Shown: piece by piece, positions 1 through 7,268 of the stretch
How positions within the stretch are numbered: position 1 is the stretch's first letter
How the letters are laid out: every line of letters starts with the position of its first letter
DNA from: an archaeon
Lineage (GTDB): Archaea > Thermoproteota > Nitrososphaeria_A > Caldarchaeales > Wolframiiraptoraceae
Assembly (NCBI GenBank): GCA_029258815.1
Contig: JAPDJZ010000013.1
Coordinates: 1 to 17,651 of the forward strand
Reading direction: 5' to 3'
DNA: 17,651 nucleotides
Position numbers and translations under genes: made by a program
Notes under the pieces: model-generated
Told to the model about the DNA's origin: nothing
What the model saw: only the letters and a program-made list of their open reading frames with translations
The model's database searches: none

Positions 1-615
1 GTCCATGAGCTCGACGACGACGACCTTGGACCCCAGCTTCGCGTACATGCTCCCTATCTCGAGGCCCGCGACCCCTCCGCCAACCACGAGAAGCCTCTTA
101 GGTATCTCGGGAAGCTCTAGGGCTTGGCTCGAGGTAACGACCCTCCTCCCATCGAACGGAATCTCCTTTAGGGAGATGTGCTCGCCGCCGGTCGCGATCA
201 CGATGTTTCTCGCCTTAAACTCCTTCACGCTCCCGTCCCTAAGCTTCACGCTTACCGTAGACTCGGACTTCAGCCTAGCCTCCCCCTGAAGAACCTTAAC
301 CCCGTTCTGCTCGAGCAGGTACTTCACCCCAAGGCTGAGCCTCCGAATGATCTTCTTCCTAATGTTTTGAAGCTTCTGCCAGTCGACTTCGAGCCCTTCG
401 GCCCTAACCCAGCCGGAGTTCTTGATAGCCCAATACGCGTTAGCTCGGCTTATCAAGGTCTTCGACGGTATGCATCCCCGATTCAAGCATTCCCCTCCGA
501 GGGCATCCCTCTCGACAAGCAAGGTTTTGACGCCGCGTTGCCCGAGCCTGATGCCGGCGACGTAGCCTCCCGGCCCGCCGCCTATCACTACTGCCTGATA
601 CTCGTCCGCGCTCAT
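1..615 (-). CDS. lpd: Dihydrolipoamide dehydrogenase, N-terminal 205 residues (runs off the left edge)
   Basis: FAD-dependent pyridine nucleotide-disulfide oxidoreductase that reoxidises dihydrolipoyl groups (or a related dithiol) with NAD+. Read on the minus strand from ATG at 615. An N-terminal FAD-binding motif GGGPGG lies at residues 12-17, followed by the redox-active disulfide in ECLNRGCIPSK (Cys43 and Cys48, the C-x4-C spacing typical of this family). The NAD-binding Rossmann motif VVGGGVAGLEIG begins near residue 178. The frame is open to base 1, so the C-terminal dimerisation domain with the catalytic His-Glu pair lies outside the window. The ATG is preceded by GGTGG, and a possible TATA box lies about 30 nt upstream (643-650). 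It is divergent from the por operon, so it may serve a lipoate-dependent system (glycine cleavage or a 2-oxoacid dehydrogenase) that is not in view. Family assignment is firm; the exact substrate is not visible. Confidence 0.93.
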   Translation of the reverse strand, partial: MSADEYQAVVIGGGPGGYVAGIRLGQRGVKTLLVERDALGGECLNRGCIPSKTLISRANAYWAIKNSGWVRAEGLEVDWQKLQNIRKKIIRRLSLGVKYLLEQNGVKVLQGEARLKSESTVSVKLRDGSVKEFKARNIVIATGGEHISLKEIPFDGRRVVTSSQALELPEIPKRLLVVGGGVAGLEIGSMYAKLGSKVVVVELMD

Positions 616-757
616 ACAACCACCCGGTAGGCAGCGAGAGATAAGTGTTTTCCGGATTAGCTCGCCGTGGGTAAAACCGCTCGCGAGCCAGCTCTCCAGA
701 ATGACAATATAGTAATTAGGTGGGATTGGGCTTGGTATAGCCGTCGGTGGTGAATCT
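616..757. promoter_or_regulatory. Divergent promoter region between lpd and porC
   Basis: This 142-nt gap separates two divergent genes. For por, an AT-rich element ACAATATAGTAATT (704-717) lies about 27 nt before a likely start site near 735, and GGTGGTG (746-752) is the ribosome-binding site of porC. For lpd, on the opposite strand, ACTTATC around 644-650 is a TATA candidate. A perfect 10-bp palindrome GCTCGCGAGC (679-688) sits between the two and could be an operator. TATA and operator calls are by eye. Confidence 0.45.
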
Positions 758-1327
758 ATGAACTTGATCGAGATTAGGTGGCATGGTAGAGGAGGGCAAG
801 GAGTCGTAACGGGAAGCAATCTGCTAGCGAGGGCGGCGATCCAAGAGGGGAAGTATGCTCAGCACTTCCCGGAATTCGGCCCCGAGAGAGCCGGAGCTCC
901 CGTGAGATCCTATACGAGGATATCCGAGGATCCCATAGACATCCACTGCGGGGTCTACGAGCCCGACATAACGATAATCATAGATCCCGTGATGTCTAGG
1001 AATCCGGCCGAATACTGCTATGGCCTGAAGAGCGGAGGGGATCTCCTGCTGAACATATCCCCGGATCTCGTTGATGAGATCGCTGAGTGGGCTAGGAGGA
1101 GCGGATACAGGCTTCACGTAGTCAACGCTAGGAAGATCTCCCTCGAGGAGGTTAACCGCGAGATCTATAACGTGCCGATGCTAGCAGCCCTCCTAAGGGT
1201 CAAAGCCCTATGCGACATGAAAACCCTCGAAGACGTCTTAGCTAGAAGGTTTTCCGGAAAAGTTCTCGAGATGAACTTAAAGATCAGCAAACGCGCTTAC
1301 GAGGAGGTGGAGACCGTTGTCGGCTAA
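758..1327 (+). CDS. porC: Pyruvate (2-oxoacid):ferredoxin oxidoreductase, gamma subunit
   Basis: Gamma subunit of the cytoplasmic, oxygen-sensitive enzyme that converts pyruvate plus CoA to acetyl-CoA and CO2 while reducing ferredoxin. The protein is 189 residues, the usual size of a separate gamma chain. Its N-terminus carries the family signature IRWHGRGGQGVVT (residues 6-18), followed by HFPEFGPERAGAPVRSYTR, the conserved segment typical of POR/VOR gamma chains. Start ATG 758 has GGTGGTG 6 nt upstream. It is the first gene of a four-gene operon: its last 11 nt overlap porD, and the strong SD of porD (GAGGAGGTGGAG, 1301-1312) lies inside its 3' end, indicating translational coupling. Size and order match four-subunit pyruvate enzymes; a 2-ketoisovalerate enzyme (Vor) cannot be excluded from sequence. 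Confidence 0.93.
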   Translation: MNLIEIRWHGRGGQGVVTGSNLLARAAIQEGKYAQHFPEFGPERAGAPVRSYTRISEDPIDIHCGVYEPDITIIIDPVMSRNPAEYCYGLKSGGDLLLNISPDLVDEIAEWARRSGYRLHVVNARKISLEEVNREIYNVPMLAALLRVKALCDMKTLEDVLARRFSGKVLEMNLKISKRAYEEVETVVG

Positions 1328-1625
1328 GAAGCTGGTGGAGCAGGTCTTGAAAGGAGAGTTCACCTACAAGGACCTCCCCATGGCAGCTATGATACCCGTT
1401 CCGGCGACGTCCCTCGAGTACAAGACCGGCGCTTGGAAGACCGTTCAGCCCGAGATAGACCAGCAGAAGTGCATTCGATGCCTCCTGTGCTGGGTCTACT
1501 GCCCGGATGGGGCCATCAAGAGGCTGGAGGACGACCGGATCGAGGTGGATTACGATTACTGCAAGGGATGCGGCATCTGCGCGGCGACGTGCCCCGTCAA
1601 GGCCATAAGCATGAGGGAGGTGTAG
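1317..1625 (+). CDS. porD: Pyruvate (2-oxoacid):ferredoxin oxidoreductase, delta subunit (2x[4Fe-4S] ferredoxin)
   Basis: Electron-transfer subunit that passes electrons from the TPP centre to external ferredoxin. It has 102 residues with two classic CxxCxxCxxxCP cluster sites: Cys52, 55, 58 and 62 (CIRCLLCWVYCP) and Cys82, 85, 88 and 92 (CKGCGICAATCP). The N-terminal 50 residues are the usual delta-chain extension. It starts with TTG at 1317, chosen because an excellent SD (GAGGAGGTGGAG) lies just upstream and the product length then fits the family; it overlaps the porC stop by 11 nt. The porA start follows 6 nt after its stop, with the porA SD (GGGAGGTG, 1615-1622) inside the porD 3' end. 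Confidence 0.94.
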   Translation: MSAKKLVEQVLKGEFTYKDLPMAAMIPVPATSLEYKTGAWKTVQPEIDQQKCIRCLLCWVYCPDGAIKRLEDDRIEVDYDYCKGCGICAATCPVKAISMREV

Positions 1626-1631
1626 GGCGGG

Positions 1632-2819
1632 TTGGCTCAGCAGGTTGAGAGAGTAGCGATAATGGGAGACGAGGCGGTCGCCTTAGCCGTGAAGCAGTCC
1701 AACGTGGACGTTATAGCTGCGTATCCCATAACCCCGCAGACCATCATAGTGGAGAGGCTTAGCGAATACGTCGCGGACGGGGAGCTCGACGCGGCGTTCA
1801 TCCAAGCCGAGAGCGAGCACTCGGCTCTCTCGATATGCGTCGGCGCGAGCCTCGCCGGAGCCAGGGTCTTCACCTCGACGGCGAGCCAGGGGCTGGCCTT
1901 AATGCACGAGATAGTTTACGCGACTTCCTCGATGAGAGCCCCCCTGGTGATGGCGATAGTAAACCGAGCGCTGAACGCTCCTCTGAACATCCACTGCGAG
2001 CACGGGGATGTCATGCCTGAGAGGGACTCGGGCTGGGTTCACCTATTCGCCACGAACGTCCAAGAAGCCTACGACCTGATATTCGTGGCCTTCAAGCTCT
2101 CCGAGCACCCGGACGTCCAGCTCCCGGTCTCGGTGAACCTCGATGCCTTCATCCTATCGCATAGCGTCGAGCCGGTTACGCCGATACCCGACGAGGCGGC
2201 CGCGAAGTTCCTCCCGCCGAGGGAGCCGCTATGTGAGCTTGACTTCGATAATCCGGGAACCTACGGGACCATGGCCCTGCCCGACACCTACATGGAGTTT
2301 AAGATGCAGCTCAAGGAGGCGATAGAGAAGGCTAGGGAAATCTACCCCGACGTCGTAAAGGAATACGCTATGATCAGCGGCAGAAGATACTCGTTCTTCA
2401 ACTCGTACATGGTTGAGGACGCGGAGGCGGTGGCGATCGCCCTCGGATCGACCTATGGGACGCTCAAGGCGGCCGCGAGGAAGCTTAGAGCCGAGGGGCT
2501 GAAGGTGGGGGTTATAGGGCTGACCATGTTCAGGCCGTTTCCGGAGAAGGAGCTGATCGAGGCTCTAAGAAGCGTTAAGGCCGTCGTGGTCATGGATAGG
2601 GCGTATTCCTACGGAGGGCTGGGAGGCCCCCTATACACTGACGTCGTCGCCGCGACCTACAGGAGCGGGCTCAGGCTTCCGATTAAGAACGTCGTCTACG
2701 GGCTTGGCGGAAGGGACTTCAGGCTTGACGAGGCCGAGGCCGTTCTCAGGATGGCCGCGGACGGGGCCAAGGCCGGCGGTTTCGATACTCACGTTCAGTG
2801 GTGGGGGGTGAGAATGTGA
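1632..2819 (+). CDS. porA: Pyruvate (2-oxoacid):ferredoxin oxidoreductase, alpha subunit
   Basis: Catalytic alpha chain, 395 residues, carrying the PYR-type domain that pairs with the TPP-binding beta chain. The motif YPITPQT (Tyr31-Thr37) is the substrate/TPP-contacting signature of the superfamily. AESEHSA and TSTASQGLALMHE follow as the next conserved blocks, and a transketolase C-terminal-like domain (GSTYGTLKAAARKL, then GVIGLTMFRPFP) occupies roughly residues 265-395. The start is TTG 1632, with GGGAGGTG 9-10 nt upstream; no ATG precedes the conserved core. Its TGA stop (2817-2819) overlaps the GTG start of porB at 2816, so the two chains, which form one active site, are translationally coupled. 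Confidence 0.94.
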   Translation: MAQQVERVAIMGDEAVALAVKQSNVDVIAAYPITPQTIIVERLSEYVADGELDAAFIQAESEHSALSICVGASLAGARVFTSTASQGLALMHEIVYATSSMRAPLVMAIVNRALNAPLNIHCEHGDVMPERDSGWVHLFATNVQEAYDLIFVAFKLSEHPDVQLPVSVNLDAFILSHSVEPVTPIPDEAAAKFLPPREPLCELDFDNPGTYGTMALPDTYMEFKMQLKEAIEKAREIYPDVVKEYAMISGRRYSFFNSYMVEDAEAVAIALGSTYGTLKAAARKLRAEGLKVGVIGLTMFRPFPEKELIEALRSVKAVVVMDRAYSYGGLGGPLYTDVVAATYRSGLRLPIKNVVYGLGGRDFRLDEAEAVLRMAADGAKAGGFDTHVQWWGVRM

Positions 2820-3760
2820 GCGCCCAAGCCTACTACAAGACTCCAAAAGACCTTCCGAGAGAGGATTGGCTCGCTCCCGGCCATAGGCTATGCGCCGGAT
2901 GCGGCGCGGCGATAGCCACTAGGCTGATCTTCAAGGCCATTAGGGGGCCGACGATAGTCGTTAACCCGACCGGGTGCGTTGAGGTCTCGACCTCCTGCTA
3001 CCCCTACACGGCTTGGAGGATACCATACGTCCACGTGGCCTTCGAGAACGGCGCCGCCGTGGCCTCAGGGATAATCGAGGCGATAAAGATCCTGAATAAG
3101 AAGCGCGGGAAGAAGCTGCACGACGTAATAGTCCTAGCCGGAGACGGCGGAACCTTCGACATAGGCCTCCAAGCGCTCTCGGGAGCCCTAGAGAGAGGCC
3201 ACAATATGCTATACGTCTGCTATGATAACGAGGCTTACATGAATACCGGGATCCAGCGCTCCGGAGCGACCCCGCTCGGGGCGGCCACGACGACGAGCCC
3301 GGCCGGCAAGGTCATACCCGGCAAGCAGGAGAGGAAGAAGGATCTAATCGGGATAGCGGCTGCCCACAGGATACCGTACGCGGCGACCGCCAGCATATCC
3401 CATCCAATAGACCTAGTGAATAAGGTTAGAAAGGCTTTGGAGATAGAGGGGCCGAAGGTTCTCCACGTCCTCTGCCCATGCGTCCCCGGCTGGAGGTATC
3501 CGCCTTCCGAGACCGTTAAGCTAGCTAGGCTGGCCGTCGAGACGAGGTACTTCCCGGTCTACGAGGTTGAGAACGGAAGGGTCAAGATAAACATCAGGGT
3601 CGATAAGCCCAAGCCTCTCGAAGAATTCCTCAAGCCTCAGCGCAGGTTCGCCCACCTCCTAAAGCCGGAGAACGCCCACGTCCTAGAAGCCCTGAAGAAG
3701 GCCGTCGAGGAGAACTGGGAGAGGCTGGTGAGGCTCGAGGAGAGCGGCGTAACCATCTAA
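2816..3760 (+). CDS. porB: Pyruvate (2-oxoacid):ferredoxin oxidoreductase, beta subunit (TPP-binding)
   Basis: TPP-binding catalytic chain, 314 residues from GTG 2816. Cysteines in CAGC (Cys26, Cys29), Cys54 and a later Cys in CPCVPGW provide the expected ligands of the proximal [4Fe-4S] cluster. The TPP motif starts at GDGGTFDIG (109-117) and ends with the DNEAYMNTGIQ segment (about 137-147). An in-frame GTG at 2798 would add six residues but has no SD. GTG 2816 is preceded by GGGGGGTGAG and forms a GTGA overlap with the porA stop, so I prefer it. It is the last gene of the por operon, followed by a T-rich stretch (3769-3773). Confidence 0.93.
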   Translation: MSAQAYYKTPKDLPREDWLAPGHRLCAGCGAAIATRLIFKAIRGPTIVVNPTGCVEVSTSCYPYTAWRIPYVHVAFENGAAVASGIIEAIKILNKKRGKKLHDVIVLAGDGGTFDIGLQALSGALERGHNMLYVCYDNEAYMNTGIQRSGATPLGAATTTSPAGKVIPGKQERKKDLIGIAAAHRIPYAATASISHPIDLVNKVRKALEIEGPKVLHVLCPCVPGWRYPPSETVKLARLAVETRYFPVYEVENGRVKINIRVDKPKPLEEFLKPQRRFAHLLKPENAHVLEALKKAVEENWERLVRLEESGVTI

Positions 3761-3764
3761 ACAC

Positions 3765-3808
3765 ACCCTTTTTATCTCGTCGCGTTTAATACCATATACC
3801 GGGGGAGT
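3765..3808 (+). promoter_or_regulatory. por operon end / promoter and RBS of the tmk cluster
   Basis: The 49-nt gap holds TTTTTATC (3769-3776), which can act as a T-rich archaeal terminator for por and is also correctly placed (about 27 nt before about 3799) to be the TATA box for tmk. The tmk SD is GGGGGAG (3801-3807) before a TTG start. A second AT-rich element (3785-3790) is too close to the start to be the main TATA box. Confidence 0.4.
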
Positions 3809-3809
3809 T

Positions 3810-4469
3810 TTGTCCGGAACGTTCGTGGTCGTTTGGGAGGGTCTAGACGCGGCAGGCAAGACCACCCTCATATCCGAAACCAAGAAGATCTTAGAAGCTA
3901 GAGGGCTCAGGATACTGGTTTACAAGACGCCGAGCGATACGAGAACCGGGGAGTTCGCGAAAACCCATGGAAACGATCCGGAGACGGATCCGCTTACGAG
4001 GATGCTCCTCTTCCTAGCGAATACGAGCGACGACTCGAAGATCATTAGAAGGGAGATCGAGGAGAAGTCGCCCGACCTATACTTCATCGACCGATACTAC
4101 CTCTGCTCAATAGCCTACGGATTCGCCTTCTCGAAGCTCAGGGGCGCGAACGTCACCGAGCGCGATTTCGAGGAGCTCCTCAAGATAGTCGAGAAGCTCG
4201 GGGAAGGAATATTCGTAAAGCCGGATCTATACCTGATAATCGACGCGCCCGAGGAGGATAGGATTAGGAGGCTCTCGGAGAAGGAGAGCCAGGGAGGGCT
4301 CGAGGAGGTTCTCGAGAAGAGCTTGGAGATGCAGAGGAACGTTAGAGAATTTTACGAGGCTTTCCGGAGAATGAACCGAGATAAGGTAGTCTGGGTAATG
4401 AATCCTCAGGGATGGCTTCGGGAGGCGGCATCCCGGATAGTGGAGGAGCTTCTCTCGAGGATGCGGTAA
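3810..4469 (+). CDS. tmk: Thymidylate kinase (dTMP kinase)
   Basis: Phosphorylates dTMP to dTDP with ATP, an essential step of dTTP synthesis in the cytoplasm. The protein is 219 residues. The P-loop is EGLDAAGKTT (10-19) directly after a hydrophobic beta strand. The family's DR-Y motif appears as FIDRYYLCSIAYG (about 93-105), and a lid-like region rich in Arg/Glu (RIRRLSEKE) follows PDLYLIID. It starts with TTG 3810 behind the strong SD GGGGGAG. It is the first gene of a compact cluster with thpR and cca. Its 3' end is 41 nt before the thpR start. No anomalies were seen. Confidence 0.92.
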   Translation: MSGTFVVVWEGLDAAGKTTLISETKKILEARGLRILVYKTPSDTRTGEFAKTHGNDPETDPLTRMLLFLANTSDDSKIIRREIEEKSPDLYFIDRYYLCSIAYGFAFSKLRGANVTERDFEELLKIVEKLGEGIFVKPDLYLIIDAPEEDRIRRLSEKESQGGLEEVLEKSLEMQRNVREFYEAFRRMNRDKVVWVMNPQGWLREAASRIVEELLSRMR

Positions 4470-4510
4470 CCTTAAAGCTGCGGCTCCGAGGATTATACGT
4501 CGAGCTCGGG

Positions 4511-5086
4511 ATGAGGAGAGACCTCACGAGAACATTCATAGCGGTGGACTTCGACAACCCCGAAATAGCCTCGAAAGTTCAGGATATTCAACGCGGTCTA
4601 ATGGAGTCCGGCGTAGTCATGAAGCCCGTCGAACCCCAGAACCTTCACGTAACCCTATGGTTCTTCGGGGAGCTGGATCGAAGCAGGCTCGACCTCGTCC
4701 TAGAAAACGCTAGGAAGGTATCGTTCAAGGCGTTCAAGGTCGAGGTTTCAGGAGTAGGATACTTCCCCGGGGGGAATAGGATAAACGTCATCTGGCTCGG
4801 GATAAGAGATCCGAGTAACGGCCTCAGGAACATTCTAGACCAGCTCCTCGAAAAGCTAACCAAGCTGGGCTTCAGATACGATGACCGGGGATTTACACCG
4901 CACCTAACCATAGGGAGGGTCAAGGCCGTGAGGGATAGGCGGCTAGCATTAAGGAAGCTAGGCGAGCTGAAGGAGATCTATCTAGGGGAACAGCTAATAG
5001 ATTCGTTCAAGGTTAAGAAGAGCACCCTAACATCGAAAGGCCCAATATACACGGATCTCCTGGTCGTTAGGGCTGAGAACCCATGA
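4511..5086 (+). CDS. thpR: RNA 2',3'-cyclic phosphodiesterase / 2'-5' RNA ligase (ThpR/LigT)
   Basis: 2H-family phosphoesterase of 191 residues that hydrolyses 2',3'-cyclic phosphate RNA ends and, in vitro, joins 2'-5' linked tRNA halves. It shows both hallmark HxT motifs: LHVTLWFFGE (His46-Val-Thr48) and PHLTIGRVK (His131-Leu-Thr133). The core begins RTFIAVDF, which in this family lies next to the N-terminus, so I choose ATG 4511. The open frame extends upstream to 4412, but that segment overlaps tmk and lacks family similarity. The start has only a weak GG-rich SD. The stop overlaps the cca start (ATGA at 5083). Pairing with cca is a common archaeal arrangement and suggests work on RNA 3' ends. 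Confidence 0.92.
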   Translation: MRRDLTRTFIAVDFDNPEIASKVQDIQRGLMESGVVMKPVEPQNLHVTLWFFGELDRSRLDLVLENARKVSFKAFKVEVSGVGYFPGGNRINVIWLGIRDPSNGLRNILDQLLEKLTKLGFRYDDRGFTPHLTIGRVKAVRDRRLALRKLGELKEIYLGEQLIDSFKVKKSTLTSKGPIYTDLLVVRAENP

Positions 5087-6474
5087 GGGTCGAGGAGATA
5101 GCCGAGAAAGCCCTCAGGATCGTTAAGCCGAATAAGCTCGAGGAGAAGCGATTTGGAAGAATCGTAGATGAAGCTCTTAAAGCCGCTAGAGAGCTGGCTG
5201 AAAACGCCCCCGGCGTAGTCGATGTAACGCTCGAGGGGTCGGCGGCCAAGAATACCTGGGTTAGGGGTAGGGCTGAAGCGGACATATTCATCCACTTCGA
5301 TCCAGAGACGTCGAGGGAGGAGCTTGAGAAAAGGATAGTCGAGCTCGGAACGGAGCTGATCGAGGAGCTCGGCGGAGAGCCCATGCTGATGTACGCCGAC
5401 CACCCGTACGTTGAGGGAATCATCGACGGAGTAACGATCGACGTCGTTGCCTGCTATAGGGTTGAGCCGCGGAAATGGATAGGAGCAACCGATAGAACTC
5501 CATACCATACTAGATACGTCATCGAGAAGCTCGGGCCCGGGCAGGTGGACGAGGTTAGGCTTCTCAAGGGATTCATGATCGGATGCGGGGTCTATGGAGC
5601 CGAGATAAAGGTTAGGGGCTTCAGCGGGTACCTAACGGAGCTTCTAACGATACGCTATGGGAGCTTTCTGGATACGATTCGAGCCGCGGCGAGCTGGAAG
5701 CCTCCGATAGTCATAGATTTGGAAGGCTACTACGAGTCGGTGGAAGACGTGCTGGAGCTTTTCCGCGATAGCCCGCTGATAGTTATAGATCCCGTCGATA
5801 GGTCTAGGAACGTCGCGGCCGCCGTCTCCCATAGAAGGCTCTCGGAATTCATCCTAGCCTCGAAGCTATTTCTAAAAAGGCCGTCTCTGAGATTCTTTAG
5901 GAGGGTTCCGGGGAGGCCGAGGGCGAGCAACATCCTAAAGCTCGCGAAGAACAGGAACATACTCTACGTATACTTCAGGCTTAGGGAGCGGAAGCCTAGG
6001 GATGTGATCTGGGGGGAGCTGAAGCGGAGCGAGGAGGGGATCGCGAAAGCCTTGGAGAGGCTTCGATTCAAGGTCTATCGGAGGGAGGCGTGGACGGATG
6101 AGGATAAGCGATGCCTCCTAGTCTTCGAGCTCGACAAGCTAAACCTCCCAAGCTACATGCTCCATCAAGGACCCCCCATACACTTGAGAAACGCCGAAGA
6201 CTTTCTCGAGAAGTGGATTGGGCGAGGGATCGGCCCATGGGTCGACGACGGCAGGTTCTACGTTCTCAGGAAGATCGGGGAGACCTCGGCCATAAAGCTC
6301 CTCGCCAAGGAGATCCACGGGGGAAGGGTCTCGATATCGAGGGATCTCGCAAGCTACTTCGGGAAAGCCTTGATAGACTCGGATCTGAGGAGGCTGTTTA
6401 AGCGAGCCGGAAGGGATGTAAAGCTTCTAGAATTCCTCCAAGAGTTCCTGAAAGCTAAACCACCTTTCCTCTAG
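5083..6474 (+). CDS. cca: CCA tRNA nucleotidyltransferase, archaeal class I
   Basis: Adds or repairs the 3'-terminal CCA of tRNAs using CTP and ATP without a nucleic acid template. The protein is 463 residues, the usual class I length. The nucleotidyltransferase head has the motif GSAAKNTW (52-59) followed by carboxylates Glu65 and Asp67 (AEADIFI) and a third at Asp120 (TIDVVACY), matching the E-x-D...D metal-binding triad of archaeal enzymes. The rest forms central, body and tail domains, with many Arg/Lys for tRNA binding. ATG 5083 overlaps the thpR stop by 4 nt. Although the one tRNA gene in this window already encodes CCA, the enzyme is still needed for repair and for other tRNAs. Confidence 0.95.
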   Translation: MRVEEIAEKALRIVKPNKLEEKRFGRIVDEALKAARELAENAPGVVDVTLEGSAAKNTWVRGRAEADIFIHFDPETSREELEKRIVELGTELIEELGGEPMLMYADHPYVEGIIDGVTIDVVACYRVEPRKWIGATDRTPYHTRYVIEKLGPGQVDEVRLLKGFMIGCGVYGAEIKVRGFSGYLTELLTIRYGSFLDTIRAAASWKPPIVIDLEGYYESVEDVLELFRDSPLIVIDPVDRSRNVAAAVSHRRLSEFILASKLFLKRPSLRFFRRVPGRPRASNILKLAKNRNILYVYFRLRERKPRDVIWGELKRSEEGIAKALERLRFKVYRREAWTDEDKRCLLVFELDKLNLPSYMLHQGPPIHLRNAEDFLEKWIGRGIGPWVDDGRFYVLRKIGETSAIKLLAKEIHGGRVSISRDLASYFGKALIDSDLRRLFKRAGRDVKLLEFLQEFLKAKPPFL

Positions 6475-6476
6475 CG

Positions 6477-7244
6477 ATGATCCCGGTAAGCTTGGAGAGG
6501 ATTAGGCGGGAGAGGGATCTCGCTCTAAGCTTATCCTTCCCATCCAAGAGCGTGGAGTATGCTTTGATGATTCTGGATGAGCTTGAGGAGATCGGGGTCT
6601 CCGAGATATACTTCGTCGAGAGGAGGGGCTCCCTAGCGCCGCTCGTGCTCGGGAAAGGCTACCGGGGGCTAGTCGTCAGGGGGAGGGTCGAAGGCCGGCC
6701 AGCCGCCCTGAAGATTCTGAGAACGGATACCTCGATTAATGGATTGCTGAGGGAGGCCGAGGCCACGTCCCTGGCGAATGGCGTAGCCGTAGGGCCCAAG
6801 CTTCTCGGATCCTCCAACCACGTCCTAGCTCTAGAGCTGATAGAAGGATCTTCGATAGATTCTTGGCTCAGGGATCTTCCCGAGGAGAGAGCGGCAGATC
6901 TAAGAATAGTCTTGAGGAGGTGTTTCGAGGATGCTAGAAAGCTTGATGAGATAGGTCTCGATCATGGGGAGCTTAGTGACGCGAAGAAGCATATAATCGT
7001 GAGATCGGGTCTAAGGCCGGTGATAATAGACTTCGGGAAAGCTAGCAGAGCGAGGAAGCCCGGAAACGTTACATCCCTATTCAGCTACTTCTCATTCGGC
7101 CCACATTCCTGCAAGGTTCTCGGGATGCTGGGGGTGCGAGACCCGCCTCTAGCCCACGTCAAGAGGTATAAGCGGGAGCTAAGCCGCAGCTCGTTCAGAG
7201 ATCTTTTGAGGGCGCTAAACCTTCTCGAGGAAAGCTTATCTTAA
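6477..7244 (+). CDS. Archaeal divergent protein kinase-like protein (COG2112-type)
   Basis: 255 residues with a recognisable but degenerate kinase fold. It has a glycine-containing strand (VLGKGYRGLVVRGR, about 57-70), an AALK motif with the ATP-site lysine Lys79, and a REAEA helix glutamate around 93-95. The catalytic-loop equivalent is DHGELSDAKKH (162-172), and the metal-binding DFG is seen as IIDFGKAS (183-190). The usual HRD Asp is replaced by HGE, and the usual loop Asn is Lys/His. This resembles the archaeal predicted Ser/Thr kinase family COG2112 (related to RIO/Bud32 lineages); activity and substrate are unknown. It starts at ATG 6477, 2 nt after the cca stop, without a clear SD, so it is probably translated by coupling. 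Its place in a tRNA-end/nucleotide cluster hints at a link to RNA or translation, which is inference. Confidence 0.75.
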   Translation: MIPVSLERIRRERDLALSLSFPSKSVEYALMILDELEEIGVSEIYFVERRGSLAPLVLGKGYRGLVVRGRVEGRPAALKILRTDTSINGLLREAEATSLANGVAVGPKLLGSSNHVLALELIEGSSIDSWLRDLPEERAADLRIVLRRCFEDARKLDEIGLDHGELSDAKKHIIVRSGLRPVIIDFGKASRARKPGNVTSLFSYFSFGPHSCKVLGMLGVRDPPLAHVKRYKRELSRSSFRDLLRALNLLEESLS

Positions 7245-7268
7245 ACACGCCGCGAAGGCTTCTCGGAA

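Noticed and set aside
178..630. Plus-strand ORF opposite lpd
   Set aside because: Antisense shadow; the minus frame encodes unmistakable FAD and redox-disulfide motifs.
4412..4510. N-terminal extension of ThpR
   Set aside because: It overlaps the tmk 3' end and is not family-like; the conserved core starts just after ATG 4511.
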